Shown here piece by piece: positions 1 through 7,099 of a stretch of 8,687 bases of DNA (its first letter is position 1; each line of letters starts with the position of its first letter). The position numbers were made by a program, and so were the translations under genes. This DNA comes from Thermomicrobiaceae bacterium (GTDB lineage Bacteria > Chloroflexota > Chloroflexia > Thermomicrobiales > Thermomicrobiaceae). The notes beneath the pieces were generated by a model that was not told the DNA's origin, ran no database searches, and was given only the letters and a program-made list of their open reading frames with translations. The stretch covers positions 1-8,687 of the forward strand of contig JAICWZ010000059.1 of NCBI GenBank assembly GCA_025966355.1, written 5' to 3'.

Positions 1-2631
1 AATGTACCGGTCGGTCAACGACCGGCCGCCACCGATCTCGGTTGGTCCGGCGCGCTTACGCATTACAGCCTGATCGCGACCGCGGTCTGGATCGTTCTGC
101 TGGTGCTGCTCGGTCTGGCGGCATTGCCGCTGACGCTGGCGCTCTTCGGTCGCTTCAGCGATCTCGGCTGGGGTTTCTCTCGACTTCTTGGGTTGATCGT
201 GACCGGTTACGTCGTCTGGATCAGCGTGAGCCTGCAACTCGTGCACTTCCGCGTACCCAACATTCTTGTGCCGATCGCGATCGCGGTGGCCGTCATCTGG
301 ATCGGTTTCCGCAAGCAACTGCGAACCAGCTGGCCGCTGCTGCGCGAGCGCAAACGAATGATCGTCGCCACCGAGATCGTGTTCTTCGTTGCGTTCGCCT
401 TCTTCCTCCTGCTACGCGCCATAAATCCCGATCTCTGGCAGACCTACTTCGGTGGCGAAAAACCGATGGAAATGGCCTACATGAACGCCATTGGCCGTAG
501 CGCCGTCTTTCCACCCTACGATCCCTGGTTCGCCGGCGGCGCCATGAACTACTACTACTACGGTTTCTATCTGATCGCCTATCTCTGGAAGCTGACCGGT
601 ATCCCGCCCGAGATCGGGTTTCAGCTCGGCATGGCAACGATCAGCGCCATGCTTCTTGCCGGCGTCTTCAGTCTCAGTTCGACGATCGGCTCAGATCTAC
701 TCCGTACGACGCGCTTCAAGTGGCTCGTCATCGCAGGAGGTTGCGGTGTCCTGCTGCATTCGCTCATCGGGAATCTCGACGGCCTCGCTCAACTCATTAC
801 CAACACGGGGCAGTCGTTCGATTTCTGGCGCAGCCGCAGCGTCGTGACCTATGCCATCACCGAATTTCCGTATTTCACCCAGATATGGGCCGATCTCCAT
901 CCGCACGCGATCGATCTCCCGATCACGGTGCTCTTGATCGGACTCGTCTATCAACGAATTCGCGACGGACTCGGCTGCCTGCGAGACGTCAGCATTTGGG
1001 CGGTCATCACTGCGCTGGTTCTGGGAACGATGGTGGTAACCAATTCATGGGATATGCCGCTTGGCCTGCTGCTGGTCGGCGCGGCGCTACTGACGACTGC
1101 GCTTGCCATACGCCCCTACCAACTCAAACGTTTTGCCGTCGCCGCGATCATCTGGCTGGCGATCGGCGCTATGACCTGGGCACTCTTCTGGCCGTTCTTC
1201 AGTCGCTTCGTCGCGCTCGTGAGCGGAATCGCGCGGACATCCAGCGGAACGGCGCCAGGCGAATATTTGGTCCAGTTTGGCATCTTTCTCGGCATCCTCG
1301 CCGCGACCGGTGTCGTACTGGCGATCGGCCGATTCGCACCGAAGCGAAACGATCTCTATGCATCGATCCTGGCAGGGACCGTTGCGCTCGTTGCCAGCGT
1401 CGTCTGTGCCATCGTGACGCGTGACCTCGAGTTCGGGCATCTGATGAGTTCCGCGCTCCTGGCAGCAGTCGCCGGAATCGCACTGCCGCTTCTCGTACTC
1501 GTCGTCGTCGACGTCAATTCCCGATGGCAACCGTTGACGTACCTCAGTCCGGTACCAGCCGCCGCCATCGGGCTCCTTATGCCGATTCGGCCAACGGCGG
1601 CACTGCTCTTCATTCCGTTGCTGCTCGGTGCGCTCGTCTGGCTGACCTATTCGAACCGTCGTCCGCTCGCATTGATCGGCCTGATGATCGCGGCCGCGTC
1701 GGGCGTCACACTCGGAACCGACCTCGTTTACGTAGTCGACGACCTTTCCGGCACACCATGGGAGCGAATGAATACCGTCTTCAAATTCTTCATGGAAGGC
1801 TGGACGCTCTTCGCTCTGGCGGCCGCCGCCGCTCTACTCTGGCTGATTTTTACCGTCGCGACGTCGCTCGATCAGCGCCCGCTCGGGATCATCGCCGGGT
1901 CATCGACCCGAGTACCGGCAGACATGCGTCTACCGACCCCACCGCGCGTCACCGCCGCGCGCCTGGCGCTCGTCATAAGCGCTCTGTTGATCGCCGCCGG
2001 TTTGATTTATCCGATCGCCGGGACCCCGTCGCGGCTGTCAAACCATATGCCGGGTAGCCCAACCTCGTTGACGCTGAACGGCTTCGCCTGGATGGACGGG
2101 TCGTCCATTCAGAGCGCGGATGGCCAGCTAATCGACTTTACCGGCGACTATGCGGCAATCATCTGGCTGCGCAAGCATGATCGTAATAACGGCGTTATCG
2201 CCGAAGCGAGTATTGGTCCGTACCGCGGCAACGGTTCGCGCATTTCGTCTGGTACAGGTCTGCCGACAGTCCTCGGATGGGACAGCCACCAGCGCCAGCA
2301 ACGCTACTGGCCAGGCATCGATCAACGTTTGACCGATTTGTGGACGCTCTACAACACGACCGATCTTGCGACGAAACAGCAGTTACTTGAAGAATATCGA
2401 GTGAGCTACGTCGTCGTCGGCGACGTCGAGCGCTCTTGGGTTCCCGATCCGGGCTTCGCAGGCAAAGCGGACGGAGTCTCGCCATACGCCAGTCCGGCTG
2501 GTCTCGCGGCCTTCGAGTCGATGGTTGGGTCTGACCTTCGAGTCGCATTTCAGTCACATGACACAACCGTCTATGAGGTTATCCCCTTTCCCTCGTTGCA
2601 GCCGGATCTCTCCGCAAAGGCGGGATCGTGA
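1..2631 (+). CDS. DUF2298 / Chlor_Arch_YYY-type polytopic membrane protein, copy 1 (5' end outside window)
   Basis: A large integral membrane protein, probably a GT-C-like glycosyltransferase; the function is inferred, not known. The reading frame is open from base 1. A GTG at 103 could serve as a start but would cut into the first hydrophobic segment (about 64-150), which aligns with the N-terminal segment of the next gene, so the true start is likely upstream. About 16-18 hydrophobic segments are visible. Family motifs occur in order: EKPMEM (from 457), DPWF, NYYYYG (from 547), EFPYF (from 862), DLHPH (from 892), TNSWDMP (from 1039) and RMNTVFK (from 1765). After the last membrane segment (about 1960-2030) comes a soluble domain of roughly 190 residues containing GLPTVLGW (ends 2280) and LLEEYRVSYVVVGD. 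A basic/proline-rich loop at about 1860-1950 is absent from copy 2. At the position where copy 2 has His-Glu after LGW, this copy has His-Gln (2287-2292). It overlaps the next gene by 4 nt. The family assignment is firm; the reaction is not. Confidence 0.85.
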   Translation, partial: NVPVGQRPAATDLGWSGALTHYSLIATAVWIVLLVLLGLAALPLTLALFGRFSDLGWGFSRLLGLIVTGYVVWISVSLQLVHFRVPNILVPIAIAVAVIWIGFRKQLRTSWPLLRERKRMIVATEIVFFVAFAFFLLLRAINPDLWQTYFGGEKPMEMAYMNAIGRSAVFPPYDPWFAGGAMNYYYYGFYLIAYLWKLTGIPPEIGFQLGMATISAMLLAGVFSLSSTIGSDLLRTTRFKWLVIAGGCGVLLHSLIGNLDGLAQLITNTGQSFDFWRSRSVVTYAITEFPYFTQIWADLHPHAIDLPITVLLIGLVYQRIRDGLGCLRDVSIWAVITALVLGTMVVTNSWDMPLGLLLVGAALLTTALAIRPYQLKRFAVAAIIWLAIGAMTWALFWPFFSRFVALVSGIARTSSGTAPGEYLVQFGIFLGILAATGVVLAIGRFAPKRNDLYASILAGTVALVASVVCAIVTRDLEFGHLMSSALLAAVAGIALPLLVLVVVDVNSRWQPLTYLSPVPAAAIGLLMPIRPTAALLFIPLLLGALVWLTYSNRRPLALIGLMIAAASGVTLGTDLVYVVDDLSGTPWERMNTVFKFFMEGWTLFALAAAAALLWLIFTVATSLDQRPLGIIAGSSTRVPADMRLPTPPRVTAARLALVISALLIAAGLIYPIAGTPSRLSNHMPGSPTSLTLNGFAWMDGSSIQSADGQLIDFTGDYAAIIWLRKHDRNNGVIAEASIGPYRGNGSRISSGTGLPTVLGWDSHQRQQRYWPGIDQRLTDLWTLYNTTDLATKQQLLEEYRVSYVVVGDVERSWVPDPGFAGKADGVSPYASPAGLAAFESMVGSDLRVAFQSHDTTVYEVIPFPSLQPDLSAKAGS

Positions 2632-4916
2632 CGATTTCGGACGTCGCCATCGAAGCGATCCGCTGGTATTTCGTCCTGAGCGCGCTCGCCTGGTTGATGT
2701 ATCCGTTCGTCTTCCACGCCCTGCCCGGTCTACCGGACCGTGGGCTATCGCTGATCCGCCCACTCGGACTCCTCTTTGCCGCGCTGCTCCCCTGGTGGCT
2801 AAGCGCATTGAGTCCTATTCCGTATTCCACGCCGTTGATTATCGCCATTCCAGCAGCTCTCGCGCTCGCCGCCTGGTTCTACGCGCTGCGCTCGGGCGAG
2901 ATTATTCACGTTATTCGAGCCCAACGAACGCGGCTGATCGTCTATGAACTTATGACCGTACTGCTGTTCATCGGTTATGTCGCCTTCCGTTCATTCAATC
3001 CGAACATTCAGCACACCGAGAAGCCGATGGAGTTGGCGTTTCTCACGACGCTCCAGCATACCCACTCCCTACCCCCGGCTGATCCCTGGTTTCTGGGGCA
3101 CTCGATCAACTACTACTATCTTGGCTATCTCCTCATGGCGTTGCCCGCCCGGCTCGCACACATCGCCCCGAGCCACGCCTACAATCTCGCGCTGGCGACT
3201 TTGTTCGCGACGGCGACTGTCGCCGCAATGGGCACAGCGATCAACTTCATCCGATGCTGGGGCACACCGTCGATCAGCCGGCAAACACTGACCGGCTTCC
3301 TGGCCGCTATGTTCCTGGTCGGGGTCGGCAACCTCTATACCCCGCTCAAGTTCATCGAGCACCCATTGCGGACGTTGCACGCCGGCTGGTGGCAGGGCGT
3401 CGGTTGGAACGCCTCGCGCATCATTGTCGATGCGCCGACCGTCCACACCATCAACGAATTCCCGTCCTTCAGCTTCATCCTTGGCGATCTCCATCCGCAT
3501 ATCCTGGCCTATCCAATGTTCATAGCCAGCATCGCCGTCGGTCTCTCGCTGGCGTACGGCGGCAGGCGGTTGGAATGCTTGCTCCCTACAGCCGTACTGG
3601 CTGGACTGCTTGGTGCCTCGCTCTATGCGACAAATTCGTGGGATATGCCGCCTGCGCTCCTCCTCGCCGTCGCCGGCATCCTGATCGCCACCATCGGCTG
3701 GTCCTGGAGGCAACGCGCGCTGCCGCTCGCGGTGCTCATCATCTCCGCTATCTTGACGGTCCTCCCGTTTCAACTGCATTACACCGCCGCAGTCGGACTC
3801 CAAGGGAATGAGATACCGGCCTCGATCCGCTCGATCCCGATCCTCGGCCGGATTATCAAAACGATCGGTATCGTTACCTGGCCGCGCACCTCAACGCGCG
3901 AAATCTTCACCGTTCACGGATTGTTTTTCGTCATCGCGCTGCTCTTTCTCGTGCCAATTGCCTTGCCGGTATTGCAACGCATCGAACGGAACGATCGGAT
4001 TCTCGCGGCCGCGGGGATCGGATGCTTCCTCGTCTCGGTCTTCATTCGGTTTCCGGGCTTTTTCTGGTTTATCGGCCCACTTGTGGTCATCTTCATCACC
4101 GTCGTCGCCGGTACGTTCGACGCACCGAGGCGTTATCTACTCACGGTGTTCGGCACCGCGTTTCTATTCCTGTCGGTCACCGAGTTGGTCTTTTTGGAGG
4201 ACGCCTTTGGGGACCGCATGAACACCGTGTTCAAGCTTTATTTCCAGGTCTGGGCGATCTTCGCGGTCAGTTGCGCGGTGGCGCTACCAATCGCGATTAC
4301 CCGCATCGGAAAGCGGTATTCTCGCCTGCTGGCTACGGCAGCGGTGGTTCCGATTGCGATTATCATCCTCGGCGCCGCGCTCTATCCACCAATCTCGGCT
4401 TATCGCTGGACCAACGGCTTCTCCCATTTCAGCGGCATTGATGGGATCTCGTATCTGCACGAGGGCGCGCCGGACGAAGTGGCCGCCATCAACTGGCTCA
4501 CTGCGCATGGATCGTCGAACGATCATCTGCTCGAAGCTCCCGGTTGCTCGTATGGCGAGGATGGCGTCATGCCGGATAACCTCTTCTCGATGGCGACCGG
4601 CATGCAAACACCGCTGGGCTGGCAATTCCACGAGTATCAGTGGCGATTGGGCGATCCGGATATCTCCAGCGAAATCGCCCAGCGCAAGGCGGACGTCGCG
4701 ACAATTTACAACCAGCCACTCTCAGCTGATGCCAGGCGCTTGTTGGACGAATACGACATTACTTACATCATCGATGGGCCAATCGAACAGAACGGATACG
4801 GTTCCCAGTGCGACGGCGGCGCGCCCTATTCGGCGCAGGGTCTGCAGCAACTCGGCTCGATTGGCTGGCCGCTCGTCTTTCAGTCCGGTGATGTGAAGAT
4901 TTACCAGCGGCCATAA
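2628..4916 (+). CDS. DUF2298 / Chlor_Arch_YYY-type polytopic membrane protein, copy 2
   Basis: A 762-residue paralogue of the preceding gene, complete here. The GTG start overlaps the upstream TGA as GTGA, and only a weak GGCGG-like SD precedes it, which fits translational coupling. The N-terminus (AIRWYFVLSALAWLMYPFVF, then LPDRG and RPLGL) matches what I know of the start of this family, so GTG 2628 is preferred. Motifs seen: EKPMEL (E131, nt 3018), DPWF, NYYYLG (N161, nt 3108), EFPSF, DLHPH (D287, nt 3486), TNSWDMP (N336, nt 3633) and RMNTVFK (R530, nt 4215). The C-terminal soluble domain has TPLGWQFHEYQW (His-Glu at 4629-4634) and LLDEYDITYIIDG, and ends in a short beta-like VKIYQRP. About 15-16 hydrophobic segments are visible. 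Acidic residues in a large extracytoplasmic loop plus a soluble C-terminal domain recall GT-C enzymes such as PMT, ArnT or STT3, which transfer sugars from polyprenyl-phosphate donors. This is inference. The two proteins could act as a pair, as eukaryotic PMT proteins do. Confidence 0.88.
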   Translation: MTISDVAIEAIRWYFVLSALAWLMYPFVFHALPGLPDRGLSLIRPLGLLFAALLPWWLSALSPIPYSTPLIIAIPAALALAAWFYALRSGEIIHVIRAQRTRLIVYELMTVLLFIGYVAFRSFNPNIQHTEKPMELAFLTTLQHTHSLPPADPWFLGHSINYYYLGYLLMALPARLAHIAPSHAYNLALATLFATATVAAMGTAINFIRCWGTPSISRQTLTGFLAAMFLVGVGNLYTPLKFIEHPLRTLHAGWWQGVGWNASRIIVDAPTVHTINEFPSFSFILGDLHPHILAYPMFIASIAVGLSLAYGGRRLECLLPTAVLAGLLGASLYATNSWDMPPALLLAVAGILIATIGWSWRQRALPLAVLIISAILTVLPFQLHYTAAVGLQGNEIPASIRSIPILGRIIKTIGIVTWPRTSTREIFTVHGLFFVIALLFLVPIALPVLQRIERNDRILAAAGIGCFLVSVFIRFPGFFWFIGPLVVIFITVVAGTFDAPRRYLLTVFGTAFLFLSVTELVFLEDAFGDRMNTVFKLYFQVWAIFAVSCAVALPIAITRIGKRYSRLLATAAVVPIAIIILGAALYPPISAYRWTNGFSHFSGIDGISYLHEGAPDEVAAINWLTAHGSSNDHLLEAPGCSYGEDGVMPDNLFSMATGMQTPLGWQFHEYQWRLGDPDISSEIAQRKADVATIYNQPLSADARRLLDEYDITYIIDGPIEQNGYGSQCDGGAPYSAQGLQQLGSIGWPLVFQSGDVKIYQRP

Positions 4917-4926
4917 CACGATTTGC

Positions 4927-4959
4927 CTCGACAACGCCGAGAAACGCGGCGCCGTCGAG
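4927..4959 (+). terminator. Hairpin after the membrane-protein pair, possible terminator
   Basis: An interrupted inverted repeat starts 10 nt after the stop codon of the second membrane gene. CTCGAC (4927-4932) pairs with GTCGAG (4954-4959) and CGCCG (4935-4939) pairs with CGGCG (4947-4951). A 2x2 internal loop (AA/CC) and a 7-nt apical loop separate them. No T-run follows, and the -35 box of the next promoter begins two bases later, so it is not a classical intrinsic terminator. It may mark a transcript 3' end or insulate the infC promoter. Confidence 0.35.
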
Positions 4960-4960
4960 A

Positions 4961-4990
4961 TTGACCGAACCTCCGCGTCTATGCTACGAT
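4961..4990 (+). promoter_or_regulatory. Putative sigma70-type promoter of the infC operon
   Basis: TTGACC (4961-4966) lies 18 nt before TACGAT (4985-4990). TGC sits directly upstream of the -10, giving an extended -10 element. The start point would fall near 4996, leaving a leader of about 70 nt before infC. The promoter in front of the HU gene has the same ATGCTA at its -10. Assigned by match to the consensus and by position in front of a classical operon. Confidence 0.65.
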
Positions 4991-5010
4991 TTCAGACGAT
5001 ACTGATTCCT

Positions 5011-5044
5011 AGCCGCACCAGGCACGGTCGTCGGTGGTGCGGCT
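5011..5044 (+). promoter_or_regulatory. Perfect hairpin in the infC 5' leader
   Basis: AGCCGCACCA (5011-5020) is the exact reverse complement of TGGTGCGGCT (5035-5044), with a 14-nt loop. It lies inside the predicted leader and ends 13 nt before the SD of infC. The following CTGTATATTTC is only mildly T-rich, so a strong intrinsic terminator is unlikely. infC-rpmI-rplT leaders are known sites of feedback by ribosomal protein L20 in Bacillus and by L20 and IF3 in Escherichia. A regulatory role here is inferred from position and from stem quality alone. Confidence 0.55.
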
Positions 5045-5057
5045 CTGTATATTTCAT

Positions 5058-5063
5058 GGGAGG
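5058..5063 (+). promoter_or_regulatory. Ribosome binding site that fixes the ATT start of infC
   Basis: GGGAGG lies 5 nt upstream of ATT at 5069. In this frame a TGA at 5003-5005 blocks extension, and no ATG, GTG or TTG lies between it and 5069. The next usable standard start, GTG 5159, would remove the invariant N-terminal block of IF3. The spacing and strength of this SD therefore decide in favour of ATT. Confidence 0.8.
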
Positions 5064-5068
5064 CTTCC

Positions 5069-5629
5069 ATTAGCACATCAAGACCTGCACGAGTCAACGA
5101 ACGGATTCGGATCCCCGAAGTTCGCCTGATTGACGAAGAAGGCAACCACGTCGGCATTGTGCGCACGCGTGACGCCATGGAAATGGCCCGTGAGCGGGGG
5201 CTCGATCTCGTTGAGGTGCAGCCGAACGCCGTGCCGCCGGTTTGTCGCTTGATGGATTATGGCAAGTTCCGCTATGAAGAGAGTCGTCGCGAGCGTGAAT
5301 CACGCAAGCGACAAAAGACCGTCGAACTCAAGGAGATTCGGCTCCGGCCGAAGATTGATGGTCACGATCTGGAAACGAAGGGGCGGCAAGCTGCCCGTTT
5401 TCTGGATGACGGCGACAAGGTGAAGCTCAGCGTCCTATTCCGTGGGCGTGAAATCGCGCACCAGGATATCGGCAAAGGACTACTCGACCGGCTCGCGCAG
5501 CAGCTCAGCGAAGTCGGAATCATCGAACAGGCTCCGCACATTGAGGGTCGAACGATGGTCATGACGATGAGTCCGAGCAAACCGGCCCGCGATATGGACC
5601 AGCCCGAAGGTGAACCTGCGGAAGCCTGA
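5069..5629 (+). CDS. infC: Translation initiation factor IF-3
   Basis: IF3 binds the 30S subunit, prevents premature 50S joining and checks the start codon and initiator tRNA. From the ATT start the protein has 186 residues, a normal length. The N-terminal domain (about 1-80) shows NERIRIPEVRLID (N10-D22), GIV, LDLVEVQPNAVPPVCRLMDYGKF, then a basic linker rich in Arg/Glu/Lys (EESRRERESRKRQK). The C-terminal domain has KEIRLRPKIDGHD, TKGRQAARFLDDGDKVK, FRGREI and MVMTMSPSK, ending in a short acidic tail. A non-canonical AUU-type start is a known hallmark of infC: IF3 itself discriminates against such codons and so represses its own synthesis. Here it sits behind a good SD, an extended -10 promoter and a leader hairpin. 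It is followed 32 nt later by rpmI. The identity is certain; the start is well supported but not proven. Confidence 0.97.
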   Translation: MSTSRPARVNERIRIPEVRLIDEEGNHVGIVRTRDAMEMARERGLDLVEVQPNAVPPVCRLMDYGKFRYEESRRERESRKRQKTVELKEIRLRPKIDGHDLETKGRQAARFLDDGDKVKLSVLFRGREIAHQDIGKGLLDRLAQQLSEVGIIEQAPHIEGRTMVMTMSPSKPARDMDQPEGEPAEA

Positions 5630-5639
5630 GCCTTCGCAG
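5616..5639 (+). other. Weak hairpin across the infC stop codon
   Basis: CTGCGGAAG (5616-5624) can fold onto CTTCGCAG (5632-5639) with one bulged G and a 7-nt loop that contains the TGA stop of infC. It lies just before the rpmI ribosome binding site. In Escherichia the L20 translational operator involves the end of infC and the rpmI start region, so the position is suggestive. The stem is imperfect and could be chance in GC-rich coding sequence. Confidence 0.25.
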
Positions 5640-5661
5640 ATATGAGACGAGGGGACGAAAC

Positions 5662-5865
5662 ATGCCCAAGATGAAGACGCGCAAGAGCGCCAAGCGCCGG
5701 TTCAAGGTGACCGGCACCGGCAAAATCATGCGCATGAAAGGGATGCGGAGCCATTTCCGGCGACGAAAGTCGGCCCGTAACCAGCGCGCGATGGATAAGA
5801 TGTTTGAGATCGCACCGTCCGACCGCAAGCGCTTCAAGAAGCTGCTTCCGTACGGTTCGAAGTAG
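5662..5865 (+). CDS. rpmI: 50S ribosomal protein L35 (bL35)
   Basis: A 67-residue, strongly basic large-subunit protein of normal size for the family. It opens with MPKMKTRKSAKRRFKVTGTGK, closely matching the family pattern MPK-K-T-----KRFK-TG-GK, and ends with KRFKKLLPYGSK, matching the usual KR-K-LLPY end. The ATG start has GAGGGG (5649-5654) 7 nt upstream. It lies between infC and rplT in the usual order and is probably translated from the same mRNA. The 23-nt gap to rplT fits the coupling known in other bacteria. No unusual residues were noticed. Confidence 0.97.
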   Translation: MPKMKTRKSAKRRFKVTGTGKIMRMKGMRSHFRRRKSARNQRAMDKMFEIAPSDRKRFKKLLPYGSK

Positions 5866-5888
5866 CTGAAGAGGGAGACCGGTAAAGA

Positions 5889-6242
5889 ATGGCTCGCGTA
5901 AAGCGTGGGGTCGCGGCGCATCGCCGCCACACCAAGATGTTGCATCAAGCCGCTGGTTTTCGCGGCACGAGGAGCCGCCTCTTCCGGCGCGCCAACGAAG
6001 CGGTCATGCGCTCGCTCGTCTATCAGTACCGCGACCGTCGCACGCGTAAGCGCGACATGCGCCGCCTTTGGATCGTCCGTATCAACGCCGCAGCGCGCCA
6101 GAATGGGCTGCCCTACGGCAAGTTCATCAACGGGCTGTCGAAAGCCGGGGTTGAAATCGATCGCAAGGTTCTGGCCGATCTCGCCGTTCGCGATGCCGCC
6201 GCGTTCAGCCAGCTGGTAACCGTCGCCAAGTCGAACCTGTAG
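5889..6242 (+). CDS. rplT: 50S ribosomal protein L20 (bL20)
   Basis: A 117-residue basic protein that binds 23S rRNA early in 50S assembly and, in several bacteria, represses its own operon. The sequence is canonical: [18 protein letters not shown] at the N-terminus, the long basic helix region with [13 protein letters not shown], then [27 protein letters not shown], and the globular end with [22 protein letters not shown]. Its length equals the usual family length. An AGAGGGAGA stretch (about 5870-5878) lies rather far (about 10-12 nt) from the ATG, so initiation may lean on coupling with rpmI. It is followed by a methyltransferase gene after only 9 nt, in the same frame. The L20 family's autoregulatory role makes the leader hairpin and the hairpin across the infC stop natural candidate targets; that link is inference. 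Confidence 0.98.
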   Translation: MARVKRGVAAHRRHTKMLHQAAGFRGTRSRLFRRANEAVMRSLVYQYRDRRTRKRDMRRLWIVRINAAARQNGLPYGKFINGLSKAGVEIDRKVLADLAVRDAAAFSQLVTVAKSNL

Positions 6243-6251
6243 CCGAAGCGC

Positions 6252-7052
6252 GTGTCGCCAGTCGGACCGGCGTTGACCAGCATCCAGAATCCGCATGTCA
6301 AGTTCGCCCGCTCACTCGCGCATCGCAAGGTGCGCCATCGAGAGCGGGCGTTCGTCGTTGAAGGCGTTCGACTCTTCGAGGACGCCCTGAGCGCCGGATT
6401 TCGGCCGCTGCGGCTCTTTTTCGATCCGTCACGCATCGAGAATACGCTCATGCAGCGACTTCAAGAACTGAGTGCGGATGACACGCTCGTCCATGAAGTC
6501 ACGCCTGCGGTCATCTCCGCGATCGCCGAAACCGATTCCCCACAGGGGATCGCCGCCATCTTCAAATTTCCTGACGTACCAATCGTGCAAGGGGTCGACC
6601 CCTCGCTGTTCGTCGTGGCTGATGGGATCAAAGATCCGGGAAACCTCGGCACGCTCCTGCGCTCGGCGGCAGCGGCCGGTGCACACGCCGTATTCGTCTC
6701 ACCGCGAACCGCCGATCCGTATGCGCCAAAGGTCGTTCGCGCGGCCATGGGTGCGCACTTCCGCCTGCCGATTCGCTCGCTCGACTGGGATGCGCTCGAT
6801 CCGATGCTTGGTTCGTGCGCGCAACGTTTGGGTGCTGAAGCGGGACAGGGTGTTCCGTATGACACAGTTGACTGGAGACAACCAACGGCACTGATCCTCG
6901 GCAGCGAAGCGACCGGAATCTCCGACCGAGCCGCGCGCCAGCTCAGCGGGTATGTCACGATCCCAATGCACGGCGAGGTCGAATCGCTCAACGCGGCGGT
7001 CGCCGGAGCCGTTATTCTGTTCGAGGCGGCGCGCCAGCGGCGCAGGCAATAA
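6252..7052 (+). CDS. SpoU/TrmH-family RNA 2'-O-methyltransferase
   Basis: Predicted SPOUT-class, S-adenosylmethionine-dependent ribose 2'-O-methyltransferase, probably acting on rRNA (266 residues). An N-terminal substrate-binding domain (about 9-105; ALTSIQNPHVKFARSL and FVVEGVRLFEDAL) precedes the catalytic knot domain. SpoU motif 1 is DPGNLGTLLRSAAAAGA (N131 and R137 are key). Motif 2 is LILGSEATGIS (E219, G222). Motif 3 is IPMHGEVESLNAAVAGAV (S245-L246-N247). The PYAPKVVRAAMGAHFRLP stretch is also typical. GTG 6252 is the first possible start, because the in-frame stop of rplT is only 9 nt upstream; the SD is weak, so coupling to rplT is likely. A SpoU gene directly after rplT and before pheST is common in bacteria (for example near Bacillus ysgA). 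Here pheST does not follow. The exact nucleotide modified cannot be read from sequence. Confidence 0.92.
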   Translation: MSPVGPALTSIQNPHVKFARSLAHRKVRHRERAFVVEGVRLFEDALSAGFRPLRLFFDPSRIENTLMQRLQELSADDTLVHEVTPAVISAIAETDSPQGIAAIFKFPDVPIVQGVDPSLFVVADGIKDPGNLGTLLRSAAAAGAHAVFVSPRTADPYAPKVVRAAMGAHFRLPIRSLDWDALDPMLGSCAQRLGAEAGQGVPYDTVDWRQPTALILGSEATGISDRAARQLSGYVTIPMHGEVESLNAAVAGAVILFEAARQRRRQ

Positions 7053-7099
7053 TTGTGTTTCCGTTTGCGATAGAATAAGCGTACATACGCGGCCGGTAT

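Noticed and set aside
103..105. GTG 103 as the true start of the first membrane protein
   Set aside because: It falls inside the first predicted membrane segment, and the open frame upstream encodes sequence that fits the family N-terminus.
720..1424. 234-residue open frame on the plus strand inside the first membrane gene
   Set aside because: It is an alternative frame of an evident membrane protein, Arg/His-rich with no family pattern.
3069..3803. 244-residue open frame on the minus strand
   Set aside because: It is antisense to the second DUF2298 gene, highly charged with no recognisable domain: a typical GC-rich shadow frame.
5011..5052. Intrinsic terminator or attenuator before infC
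   Set aside because: The stem is perfect, but the following sequence has no continuous T-run and the loop is long. I kept it only as a leader hairpin.
5056..5073. Tiny upstream ORF ATG-GGA-GGC-TTC-CAT-TAG overlapping the infC start
   Set aside because: It contains the infC SD itself, has no SD of its own, and encodes only five residues. It is most likely a chance ATG next to the purine-rich SD.
5159..5629. infC starting at GTG 5159
   Set aside because: It would delete the conserved first 30 residues of IF3 and has no good SD, whereas ATT 5069 keeps them and has one.
5559..6296. 245-residue open frame on the minus strand
   Set aside because: It lies antisense across infC, rpmI and rplT, which are unambiguous genes.
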